64,000 nt of DNA, from the NCBI GenBank assembly GCA_963920575.1, contig OY986971.1, positions 18,776,492 to 18,840,491 of the forward strand. Reading direction: 5' to 3'. This DNA comes from Narthecium ossifragum. Its lineage: Eukaryota; Streptophyta; Magnoliopsida; Dioscoreales; Nartheciaceae. Made by a program: the position numbers and the translations under genes. Shown here one piece after another: positions 31,391-43,060 of this stretch. Within the stretch, counting starts at the first letter, position 1. Every line of letters begins with the position of its first letter. The notes beneath the pieces are model-generated. The model worked only from the letters and a program-made list of their open reading frames with translations. It made no database searches and was not told the DNA's origin.

Positions 31391-34300
31391 CTATGGCGGT
31401 AATCCAACAAGATTCGATGAGTTTAAATAGTCATTTGAATACCGATTAGTTAAAGTAGAATTAAGTTCATCTTGTGAAATTTTGTCAGCTGCCAAATAAG
31501 TAATTGTCTCTCTAGGAAAAGCATTTAACACATCTGTATTGATAGAAGTCACATCATGATTACATGCATAAAGAATTGTGCGCTCAGTCAAGAAAGTTGG
31601 AGTCACTGTACCCACAACATCGAGCTGTGGATAAATAGTAAAACCAACTCAAACAAATTTTGACACCTAAGTATTGTTGATGGAAGCTCTACAGAATCTT
31701 CTAGGTTTATCCCAATCTACAAATTAAGAATAACCAACCACAAATCAATGAAATAATAATATTCAAGCAAAATGACATGAAGAAAAAAGATAAAAAGAAT
31801 ATTACCTCTGTCAAGAACATTAAAAAATTTATGTTTCCAATGGCGAAACTATTCAAGCGCATGTTCTGGCGTAATGTCAGCACATGTACATGACTCCATA
31901 GCACATATTTTCTCAATGATGTATTCACAATTTGCTCGCGTAGTCCTTTCGGTATGACAGGTAAAATTTGTTAAAAGTCTCCACCGAGAACAACGGTGAT
32001 ACTACCAAATTGCTTTACACTATCATAAATATCTCGAAGTGTGCGATCAACCGCTTCAACACAATGTCTATGTTACATGGGAACTTTATCCCATATTATT
32101 AATTTTGCTTTTCTGAACAATTCTGTTTGCAATGATTGTTTGCTGAAGGCACAGGCTGAATTCTCCAACACGTTTAATGGAATACAAAATATTGAATACG
32201 CGGTTCGACCTCCCACCAGTAACAATGATGCAATGCCAGATGAAGCCACAATAACAACAATATGTCCATGACTATGACATTTTGCAACAATTGTATTATA
32301 CAAAAAAGTCTTTCCAGTTCCAGCCCTCCCATTCAGAAAGAAGGTTCTCCCTTCATTTTCAAAAACTGAACATGTGATTGCTGTATAAGTAGTACATTGT
32401 GCTTCATTAAGTCGACCAACATTAATTTCAGCATCTACTTGTTGTGCATTACTCTGGAGATGTTGATGTTCCAATATCAATATGTTATCAACTACTATAC
32501 TCTGATTCCTACTGGGTACTGGCATGGATGGGAAATCCGTCAAACTCTTGTCCGATTCCTGAAGCAGCTGATTCAACAAATACAATCCATAATCTTTTAT
32601 CTGAAACTCAGTTGGATTGGAATGACAAACGATATACGAATCTTGTGTGTAAGATCATCACATTTGTGTTCTGAGAATTGATTCCATAACGCATATGGTT
32701 CAACTGGAGAGCACTGAATCAAAATAATATTAAATAATCTTCACAACTGATGTCCAATGTTCATAAATGAAGCCTCTTCAAGACATTGTATCCATTCACC
32801 GTCATCTTCCAAAAGCCCCCTCGCAACACATGCAACTTTATATGTATTACATATAACATTGTTAACTGTACGCAAGCATTCAAATGAGCGTGGACCTTTG
32901 ACAACAATTAGGAGCAACCACAAATAAAATCTCTCGCCAGAATTAGGGCTAGCAAAATACATTCTACCAATTGCAAATCCTTATTGTCTTGGAGTCCACA
33001 GCTTTTGAGACTTCTTCCAAACGAAATGTTGTGGAAATTCTTGGTAAATGAATGCGCGGGTAGATTCATTGGAAGTACAACATGCAAAATAACCAGTTAG
33101 AGTGGACTCTTGATGCTGAGGTCTAGAAACAATACTCTCTATCGACTCAACTTGATTAAAAACAACACGATGCATTCCAGGCAAATGAAGTGTCAATCGC
33201 ACAATACTTGGAATCTCTTCATGTAGTGGATGACCAAATATTCACCAAGTAGCCTCTGGCTGTCCAATATACCTCCATTTAGATATTGTTGTATCTCATC
33301 TATCCCTCCTAAAATCATTGTTGTGTGATCGCGACCTTTGTAAATGTACTTGTGAGTATATTTAACGCACCTGACCCTTGTACAAACTTCCACATTAATG
33401 TGACAGTTGAACATCTTTGAAAGATACGGATTATATGGAATGACATCTCTATTATCAACTTCGTTTCCCCTCAGGATATGAATACGTTTGTATTCATGAT
33501 GATGATAGATAGGATATCCATCTTGGTCAATAGTAGTTGTCTCCACAAATCTTCAGGAGTCACGCTTGGTGCATTTACTATTTTCCATACATGCTGCTTG
33601 AGGGTTTTGAACACCACATGGTTCATGTACCATTCAACACTTTACGGTTTTAAAGAGTGTAGGATCATCATCTGGGTTTGAAAATTCTGCACATATTATT
33701 TGGTCCAGCTGAGCACATGTTCGAATTTTGTCTAGGTTTTGAAGGAAAAAAAGTGCATGCATATGTGGTAGCCCCCGTTTCTGAAATTCAATTGTAAACA
33801 CATGTGCAACTTTTTTGCCAAACACATGTTTACTCTTAATTTCATCCATTAATCTCCTTCTGTTCAATTCAAAACACATGCAACTAAATCAGGACGATCG
33901 GTAGCTTTTTGATGAGGAAACAAAGCTAAAGTAATTTCAGACCAATTAGGATTTGTTGTCATTGTGGGAAAAATATTTGGATGGTGATGGTATCGCATAA
34001 TAACCATTGAATCCTGAAAGATTTCAAACATATTTCTTGCACAATCAGAGAATGAAGACGGTAAAATCATTCGTTGCCCAACTTGGTTAGTTCCAAGTCC
34101 ATTTAGACCAACATCCGACAGACTTTGGTATAGTCCACAACAAAGTTTCCCTTGATGAAGTCTACAATAATTCAACCTATTTTGCTCGGTTGAAGCCTCA
34201 GCATCCACTATAAACTCTTGAAATAGCTTTCCTGCTTGCAAAATCATTGAATACTCTGTGTGACGCTGAAACAAACGATAACTATAAAACTCCATCTGTG

Positions 34301-35720
34301 TAAGTCTATCGTTTGTATGTCGATTATTTAGGATGTCCCACTATTTCAACCCTTGTTCCCAACCGAGCTCTTCATAAGGGAACAATAAAACTTAATGTAG
34401 TGGCAAATAAGTTGGGTGACACTCACTAATTGATAATTTCCTCTAAAATGTATGATAATATCCCTCATTTCATCCACCACAAATCCATCACCCAGTAATA
34501 TTATCACAATCTCATCAGCCGTTGGTAGATTATACCACTATTGATCGGTCGCTTGATTGTAATGAAGATAAGCAGGTAAATTATGTCCTACCAATTCTGA
34601 TTGATTCAAAATTTCATAAGCCAAAATAAAATTCTTTGAAAAGTAATTCGATTGCAGCAAACAATCTTGAATTATTTTAAAAACATCCCTTCTCAAATGA
34701 GGATTTCTGCGATTGCGAACATCTAACACAAAATCAGGGTCATAAATGTAAAGTTGAGAGTACAATTCTTCACGCCCTGGTTCTGGAATCAATGATCCTG
34801 TTTGATGGCGTAATTCACCTTGTATAATGAATGTTGCAAGACCTCTTCCAGTAAATACTCTTGAATCCAAAGTAGCACCGAGACTCGTAAAAGCATTACA
34901 TGCATTGTACTCTCGAGTGTAACGATAAAAGGATTTTGACCGATCATCATTTCCGTCGTATAAAACCTTAAATACTGGAGGCGGTGTAATAAGCAAGGGT
35001 AACCGAATCTTTCCTTGAGAACAGTAAGTTCCAAAAAGAGCACTTACTAAAGATGACCTCGTCAGTTTTTCATTCATCCAATGCAAAGCTGAACAATACG
35101 AACATACAACATCCATCCGACCGAGAAAATGTCACCCAAGATCTATGTGTGCCCGAGGATGAACCTCTGCATTCAGAGCTACAACTTCTGAGTCATTATC
35201 ATCTGATTCAATCACTTGTCCTATTTGAGTTGGCCTACAAATATAAAATTTCTTTTCATCTTTAAAAGACTATGAAGTTTTTTATTTATTTATCATAAAT
35301 TAATAATAAATTACCAATTATTTTCTACAAATAAAGATTCGACTTGCACCGTTATGCATTCATTTAGATTTGAAGGAATCATCGTCACCAGAGTTATTCC
35401 ATGTATAGAATAATCCACATGATTAGGTGTTTGTGGAATGCCAGTGGACGATGTCCCAGAGTGTTAGACATCGATTGCTTGCTTGAGTGCATGTTCAGAA
35501 GATCCAACAACACATTCTCCTAATTTTTCACGTTCTCACGGTGCACGTTGTGCCAAATGCCTCTTCGAGATGCCAGTGGAGGATGTCCCCGAGGCTTGTA
35601 TAACCATTGCTCGCTTTGCCGCAGGTTCAGAAAATCCAACACATCCTCCTAATTTCTCACGTTCTTGTCGTGCACACTGTGCCAATTGCTTATTTGAACA
35701 TCCAACTTCATTTTGTTGAT
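31391..35720 (-). pseudogene. Helitron Rep/helicase, decayed, C terminus missing
   Basis: Reading the minus strand from high to low coordinates: a zinc-finger-like CSYCSALHWMNEK (35100), the Helitron N-terminal domain (34900-33870), the Rep HUH motif in RGLPHMHALFFL (33760), the Rep tyrosine region VKYTHKYIYKGRD (33350), the Pif1 Walker A motif [14 protein letters not shown] (32300) and Walker B-like IIWDKVPM (32080). The block [12 protein letters not shown] then leads to SSNLVGLPP (31400), where homology stops. The last helicase motifs are lost. Many stops and frameshifts occur. Helitrons move by rolling-circle replication; this copy cannot encode the enzyme. Neither Helitron terminus was identified. 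Confidence 0.9.
35438..35701 (-). repeat. Tandem 132-bp duplication in the Helitron N-terminal region
   Basis: Units 35438-35569 and 35570-35701 share ATGCCAGTGGA.GATGTCCC and CACGTTCT. The period is a multiple of three; on the minus strand each encodes a basic stretch with LAQ.A..ERE.LG. Similar Arg/Gln-rich repeats precede the Rep domain in many plant Helitrons. Confidence 0.8.
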
Positions 35721-35759
35721 TTTTTCTCGTTCTCACCGTGCATGTTGAGTTAACGCAAC

Positions 35760-36512
35760 TTTTGATGGCTTATTATTATTAACATTCAAATGCAAATGAC
35801 TTATTTTGCCAATGATAGTAAGTCGATTGTTATTATCATCAGCCATCTAGGTGGATCTACAAAAGGAAAAGATACAATAATGATAACAACCAGTTTACCT
35901 TGGATTTCTTTAGCTAAAAATGCCTATGACACAAAAGCTATTGGCTTTACTTGCAATACGTATAGAAGTTAAAGCCTTAGTTGTTGCCCAATCATATAGC
36001 TATGCATGTGCCTACGACACGGACGCTCATATAATGCAGCACAAAATATTTAGGGGTTTTAAATGAAAATTTTGACAAAACCTCCCATGTACCGAGAGCT
36101 AAATGAGACAGTTCTACAACATTCCTCAAGTACAGAAATTAAATCACTATAAAAGGGGTGAATATTGTCCCCGGGGTAAACATTGCCCCCACAAACCACA
36201 AAAAATTCCAAAATTAGCACAGTCCCCACAAACTACAATTTCAAAGAAAATTAAAAATACAGATATTTTGATTTCACTTAATAAATAAACTTCTTTATAG
36301 CTCTTGTATCAATCGAGAGAAACGAAGCAATGGAAACATGATAGTCACAATGATATTTGTTTTCCCATTAGAACTATTTATAACCATAACAAAAGCCATG
36401 ACTTCGATTTCTATACATTATGTATTATTAACATAGTGGCCATAGCAATACGAAGCAATGGAAACAGACACTTGCAGCTCACATGATTAGCACGTAGAAA
36501 TCCATGTCTAGC

Positions 36513-36560
<48 letters not shown>

Positions 36561-37169
36561 CGTAAGAGAGTAAACACCTTGAATAGAAAGAAAAGATGTT
36601 AGCTGGAACAAATACAAAAACACAGACGAAAAAAAAGTGCTCATAGAAAATTAAAGAGAAACTAAAGCTAATAGTTGAAATCAGGTAGATGAAAAAGACT
36701 AAAACTTTAGATTAAAAAAAACCTAAAGTAGATCGAAAAAGACATTCAGAAACTATTCTATAGCTTTAGATCAAATATAAAAATTAATTGAAGGAAGAAA
36801 AAGACTGAACTGATCTGATCACCGAATCATGACATAGGAGCTAAAGAAAGAAAAAGAAAAGATATGCATGTCAGATGTTAATTCAAGAACTGGCTGATAG
36901 AGAGGGTTGAAGTTATATATAATAGTCTAACAATTGATATTCCAAGCAATATTAACATCCAATTATTCGAGCAAAAAGTTGCAGATTAGGAGATAATAGC
37001 AGGGTATATCAGATAAGATGATGTCTTTACCATGGACATGGCTTCAGCTCATTCCTAACTCTAGAAAGCTCATGATCATCAAATCCCCCATGAGCTTGCT
37101 GGAGCTCTAAACCATAGAGTAGCAGTAACAGCTTATATGACTCACTAAGTGATACTACACCATATCATG
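35760..37169. other. AT-rich DNA with an (ATT)n microsatellite
   Basis: No gene recognised. (ATT)n runs at about 36518-36561. The stretch may include the 5' end of the Helitron, but I could not identify it. Confidence 0.5.
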
Positions 37170-37640
37170 TGTCGGGCCCCGACCCGTGAAGGCCGAACCG
37201 GGCCAGGCGATGTGAACCGGAACCTAACTAAGTGCGGAAAAGTTTTGACGAGGGTTCCCTCTAATCTACTGGTCTCTCTAAACAATTCATAAGCACCCTT
37301 AATAAAATGATTATCACAAACTTCAAATGATATAATAAAGATATAGTTCAAAACCTCAAAAGGGTATACATTTATACATCATACTCCCGTAGGAAGCTAA
37401 CTATAACAAAAAGGGGTACAAACGACGCTCACCTCTCCTGAAGCACCGCCAGAGACTGCATTGCCACCAAACACCTGCCCAGTAGGGGCCACCAATGAAG
37501 AGCTAGCTCCTGTACCTGCAAAACACAGCCCGGGTAGGAGTGAGCAACTAAGCTCAGCAGGGAAACTACACTACGACTCACACAAGGAAGGATGGAACAC
37601 AACAGTCGGGTGTCCAAGCAACCACCCTCCAGCGACCACA
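37170..37640 (-). mobile_element. Ty3 3' LTR, terminal portion only
   Basis: Starts (plus strand) TGTCGGGCCCCGACCCG, the reverse of the LTR end. It is collinear with 41806-42290, sharing for example CTAATCTACTGGTCTC and AACAATTCATAAGCACCC. The 5' part of the LTR is missing and gag/protease sequence of the same element follows. Confidence 0.82.
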
Positions 37641-39107
37641 GTCGATGACGGCTCGGTATGCCGCTAACCAGTCCATACCGAGTATCACATCAAAGCCAGT
37701 CATGTCTAACACCTGCAGGTCTAAACAAAAACGAAGGCCTCCTACCTCCAAGGAACAAGATTGGTAGACCTAGTCTACCCTGACTGTCCCGCCGATCGGT
37801 GAGTCTACTGACTGTGCCACCTCTAGCTAACTTGTCTCTAATCCTAACGATGCCACACACAAGCTAGCAACATAATAATGAGATGCCCCTGAATCTATCA
37901 ACACATCTACAAAAGAACTAGAAAGCTGAAAGATACCTTTGAGCATGGTTGGCTACGCTGCTGCCTGCTAGTACTACTGGTACTACGGTGGCAATTAGTA
38001 CAGCTGAATGGTGTCCGGCTGCTCAAGCGGTGGGAGGGAAAACACACTCCCTCGCTGGCCGGCTCCACCTTTGGGGCGACTCGGTCCAGCCCCTGATCCG
38101 CGCCCACCACTGCTCCCATGCCAAGCACTGGACCCTCCGCCTCTACTGCCCAGCGGCATAGCGCCCCGCGCTCTTCGCAGGTGACAGTCTCTACGGAAAT
38201 GTCCCAGCTGCCAGCACTGGTAGCACGTGGCTGACGCGCCATTAGGTTGCTGACCCTAGCCTCTGCCTGACGGAGCCTGCCCAGACAGCCCGGCCGTCAG
38301 GAGAAACTGGCATGCTGGACTTGGCAACTGCGGCTGAAATTGCTGAGGGTGCCGCGACTGCTGCTGGAAGTGTCGCGGATGCTACTGTTGGCCTCTGTCG
38401 AATCCCCCTCTAACCTGGGGTCTATGCGGTGTGCTAGTAGAGAATCCTGGTGGAACTGCTTGGCACCTCTCATCCTGCAACTGCGGCTCTACTGCTAGGG
38501 CGCAATTCAGAACTACTGAATACGTCTGGAAGCGGTGGGAGCTAGTCTGCCGCCTGAGCTCTGGTCGAAGTCTCCACTCGAACTACTATGCCCTGGCTGT
38601 CGGATCTGCTGCCATTGCCCCCGCAAAACGGACCAGATGTGTGAACTGGGTGGCATACTGCTTAACGGAGTGAGTACCCTGTAGAAGGGACTGGTACTCG
38701 TGGGTCAGGGTGTCACGTGTACCCTCTGAAAAATGCACGTCCAAGAACATCGCCTTGAACTCCTCCCACAGTGGCCCCTCTCTGTCACTCGTGTCCTAGG
38801 CGGTGCACCACAAGTACGTCAAGAGCGTCTCCATCGAACTGAAATGCCACGAGGGTGACCCGGATCCGGTCATCCCTGACTAAGAGAGCGTCCAGGACAC
38901 GCGTGACTCCCCCGAGCCAACCGCTCGCTGTAGGCGTATCTCTAGTCTCACCACTGAACCGAGGTGGGTTCAGCCGCTGAAAATCCATCATGACCGCCGC
39001 AGCTGTCATCCAGTTGACAGGAGCGAGGACCCTCTCCTTGGTGAGAAAGGCCTCCTTCTATGCCACCGAAACCATCACTGGTGATGGTGTAACCCGCCTA
39101 GCTTGGA
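37641..39107 (-). pseudogene. Ty3 gag and protease remnant, pol deleted
   Basis: On the minus strand: gag with FQRLNPPRFSGET (38970) and the capsid-like part, a zinc knuckle CYQCWQLGHFRRDC (38200), then protease with VLIDSGASHYYVASL (37900) and MTGFDVILGMDWLAAYRAV (37690). Several stops and frameshifts interrupt it. The protease runs directly into the LTR fragment at 37640, so reverse transcriptase, RNase H and integrase are gone. The motif set fits the chromovirus side of plant Ty3 elements. The leader and PBS of the same element are at 41489-41805, displaced by the solo LTR. Confidence 0.85.
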
Positions 39108-41488
39108 TGTGAGGACCTGTCCCTCTACCCCTGTGGCTCGTTGTAGACCGCAAGGGTAATTTGGTAAATTACGCCTTGTTGATTTGTTTCACACTAGCGT
39201 GTGCACACACTGACCTTGTTTGTGTTAGTGCTTGATTAGAAGGGTTAGGTGGACCCGAGATCGGAAGATCTGAGCTTGGGCTTGTGTTTTAGCCTAAGTT
39301 TGCCTTTCTGGGCGAAGGAGATCGATCTGGATTGCTAATGAGATCGATCTGGCCTTGCTAGCCAGATCGATCTGACATGCATTGGAGATCGATCGCTTAG
39401 TGCAGAAGGTCCTTGGGAGGCTGGCGGCTCGGGAGCGATCGATCACTCCTTGGAGCGATCGATCGGACTCGAGTCGGTTGGTTTTCTTCTTCGAGAGGAC
39501 GGCCGCTGTTGGTCGTCGCTCTACTCTGTCAGAAGGGGAGGACTTTCCCTCCCCTCCTTTCACTTTCTCCCCTCTTTTCCAGCTGTCCCCTCCCCCTTTC
39601 CTCCTTTTCTCCTCCCCCTCCTTCCTTCTTCTTCTTCCTTCTTCTTTCTCCTCTCCCGAGAGCTCTGTTTTTTCTTCTCCTTTCCCGCCGGCGAGCTTCT
39701 TCTCTTCCTTTCTTCCTCCTCCAGCCATCATTTTGGGTGCTTGAGGGCTCTTTGGAACCGTGGCGACATGAGGAAGGTCCTTGGTGAGATTTGGAGTCTT
39801 GTTGGTGTCTGGTTTGCGGGGATCAACCGGGTTTAGTGTTCTTCAGTAGGTTTTCTACCTACAAGTGTTCTTTAATGGGTTTCTCTTGATCTAGCCGTTG
39901 GATCTAGTTGATCTTTGTGTTTTTGGCTTTCTCTTGCCTAGTAGAATTTCTGATATAAGTTTCATGATCTTTGGTTGAGATTTTAGTAGGATTTATGCAT
40001 GATTAATCTCGGATTTTCCGGTTTCTGCTGTTCTTGAAGAACAGTTAGCTTGCGGTGAGTTTTTCGGCCGGTACGTGCATGATCTTGGGTTGTGATGAAC
40101 TTAAGAGTTGTAGATCGTTGAATCCACTCTCAAACCCAACTGATTTCATAATTTCCTGATTTTCGTACGAATTGTTATGAATTTCGCACGGAGGGGCTGC
40201 GTTGCAGCAAGAGATGGTAAGTTAGTTTTGATTAGCGGTTTTGATTAGAGTTTTCCCGTTAATCCAACCGTTGGATATTTATGGATTTTGGATATGTTGA
40301 TCTAGGCATGTAGATCTACTGGTGGTTAAGTTGGATCTTAATTAGCCTCTAGCAGAGAACTTTTGGTGTTTTAAATATAATATTATACGTCAGATTATAA
40401 TATTATATTTGTACTGTTCATCAGCGGTTTTTGGGGTTGCTTCCCGTTGCAGGAGTCCACGGTTGACGGTCGCGGTACCGTCATAATGTCGGGACCCGCT
40501 GCGGATCGGCTGGCAGCGGTTGGTAGTACCGCTGCAGCGATCCGGTTGACTTATATGATGCCTTATCATACTGTGCATGTCTATTTCCTCTTTGTGTATG
40601 TTCATAGCATGCATTGTTGATTTGTGCATTAGTTGCATGGTTAGGGCGTGGGTGATCTGTGGGTCGCCGTCCCGAGGCTGGAAGCTCGGACTTAGCCCTA
40701 GGACCGGGGTTGGGTAGCTTGGACCCGGTTTGAATTGTGGTGTGCAGTCGATTCGATGATAGGCTTAGATGACTGGTACACTTGTTGCTTGATAATTGTA
40801 GAGGTTGTGTCGGCCTTGATTCAGATGCTGAGGTGTAGCCGGTGTCCCACTGTGCTGACCTTGAGGTAGAGGAGTTGTCTACCCAGCGGTGCCTTTTCCC
40901 GCCTGCAGTGCCGTTCCCTGCAGTTGTGTGTCGCCAGTGTTGTTCCTGCTACTGATGGCTGCTCCTGGGCACTAGGAACACGCGGTGGGGTTATGGGACC
41001 CCTGTATACACCCAGGTTCTACTTAAGGGCGACACTGTTGCGTTTCCCTCTTCCTTCTGTGTGTCGTAGTGTAGAACCCTATTGAGCTTAGTGCTCACAT
41101 CTACTCGGGCTGCGTTTTGCAGGTGCAGGCGTCAGTTCCTCTTCTGTGGCCCCTACCGGGCAGTTGGTCGGCGGTGCAGCGGCGCCTGGTGGGCTTTGAG
41201 AGGTGGCGATCTTTACTGCTTTTATACCTTTTGTTAGTTAGTCTCCTACGGGAGTAATGTTGTATTTGGATCTTCCCCTCTCCGAGGATATATATATTAA
41301 ACACTTTGGGTTTTGAATCTGTTGTTCGAGGTTCTGCTAATTAATTGTTGTTTTAAATTGGGGGTTTTTGATGAATTTCTAGGGAGACCAATAGGTTAGA
41401 GAGAACCCTCGCCGTCTTTTTCCCTGTTTTGTAGGTTCCGATTCGCGTGGCCCGGCCCGGTTGGGCTTTCGCGGGTCGGGGCGCGACA
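39108..41488 (+). mobile_element. Ty3 solo LTR inserted in opposite orientation inside a relative's gag
   Basis: The proposed start TGTGAGGACCTG is inferred; the end GGGTCGGGGCGCGACA is shared with other copies. The sequence on both sides belongs to one minus-strand element (gag below, leader plus PBS above), so this is an insertion. The flanks GCTTGGA (39101-39107) and GCTCGGA (41489-41495) match at 6 of 7 but are not a clean 5-bp duplication. U3 carries repeated GATCGATC words (39310-39470). Open frames at 39294-39836 are low-complexity. Confidence 0.75.
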
Positions 41489-41805
41489 GCTCGGACCTCC
41501 AACACAAGTGCCACCCTGTTTGGTCGGGCAGGTCAACCAGGTTCCAGTTCGCGTCGCCCGACCCCGACCAACAACTGAAGCCCGGCCTCGAGCTCCCGGC
41601 ATCTGCGCAATCACCAAGGACAAATGAGTGTCCACTCGTCAGAAACCGCAAAACAAACAACACAGCGCTAAAGCGAAAAAGCACGACACATCACAGAAGA
41701 GCATGCACGGATATTCTAGACATAGAACTATCCCATCCCACGCTCAATCTCAATCGAATCCTGATCCTTTCCCTGGGACCTGCTGCCTATGCTCTGATAC
41801 CAAGT
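41489..41805 (-). mobile_element. Leader of the minus-strand Ty3 element, with primer-binding site
   Basis: Directly inside the LTR, minus-strand TGGTATCAGAGC (41802-41791) is complementary to the 3' end of initiator methionine tRNA, the usual primer for Copia and chromovirus elements. The rest is untranslated leader and broken gag start. Confidence 0.85.
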
Positions 41806-43060
41806 TGTCGCGCCCCGACCCGCAAAGGCCAAACTAGGCCTGGCGACGCGAACCGAAACCTAACTAAGTGCAGAAAAGTTTTGGCAAGGGTTCCCTCTAA
41901 TCTACTGGTCTCCCTAAACAATTCATAAGCACCCTTATTAAAATGATTATCACAAACTTCAAATGATATAAGAAAGATATAATTCAAAACCCCAAAAGGG
42001 TTAACATTTATACATAATACTCCTGTAGGCGGCTAACTATAACAAAAAGGGTACATATGACGATCACCGCTTCTCAAGCATCGCCAGACGCCGCGCGCGC
42101 CACCAAACACCTGCCTGGTTGGGGCTACCGAAGAAGTGCTAGTGCTTGCACATGCAAAACGCAGCCCGGGTAGGAGTGAGCAACTACACTCAGCAGGGAA
42201 ACTACACAACGACTCACACAAGGAAGGAGGGAACACAACAATGTCGCCCTCAAGTAAGCCTGGGTGTACCCAAGGGCCCCATAACCCCACCGCATGTTCA
42301 TGAATGCTGGAAACCAACAATTCATACTCACAAGCAGGAAACCGACACTACTAGGCGGGAAACGACACCGCTGAATAGGCACACCCTCTACTTAAGAGTT
42401 ATAGAACACTCGACACCGGCTACACCTCAGAACTGACTCGAGGCCGACACGACCTGTAAATCATCGATCAACCTGTATTCAAGTCATTTAAACCTATCAT
42501 CGGTATCGACTGAATACTATCATCCGATCCTGGACCACGCTACCCGCGACGGTCCTAGAGCTAGTTCCGAGTTACCCGAAAGCCTCGGATCGGCGATCAA
42601 TCCATCGCCCATGGCCTATCCTTATGCATCTAGCCGTCCGATCGATATAAAACTTAATATGCCCACTAAACGACATACCCCGAATCACATACACAAAAAT
42701 AGGATAGATCGGATAAAAGCAAATCCATGAAAACCTATAATTTTGGTTAAATCTCAAATCTGATAAACCCAATAAAATCCTTTTAAAAATAAATTTGATT
42801 TAAACCAAACTTTTCCGATGACACCCAAACATCACTAAGGTTATCCCCTCCAAAAATCCAATCCATTTAACAACAAAAAACCACTTAATAACACTAATTA
42901 AGATGACTGGCTTGTTTCAGCATAGACAACACAATAAAATGTACGTAAATCCAAAAATCATGACCCTGGTTGGGAATGAAAGCTAACTCCAAGATCTACA
43001 ACTTCCATTCAGAATACCAACTCAGATCATGCACATACAGTTTAGATGACAATCACCTTG
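41806..43060 (-). mobile_element. Ty3 5' LTR
   Basis: The LTR end TGTCGCGCCCCGACCCG (plus strand) is at 41806. Similarity to the LTRs at 37170 and 39108 extends to at least 42620, and weakly to about 43050 (reverse of GTGCATGATCT...GTTGTAGATC). Its 5' end is unclear because the following sequence is unlike the solo LTR. Confidence 0.7.

Noticed and set aside
39294..39836. Overlapping Glu/Lys-rich and Ser/Phe/Pro-rich frames of 120-145 codons
   Set aside because: CT-rich leader DNA within the solo LTR; no family resemblance.
39101..41495. GCTTGGA/GCTCGGA as target duplication of the Ty3 solo LTR
   Set aside because: Seven bases with one mismatch does not fit the 5-bp duplications of Ty3 elements; the start of the LTR is itself inferred.
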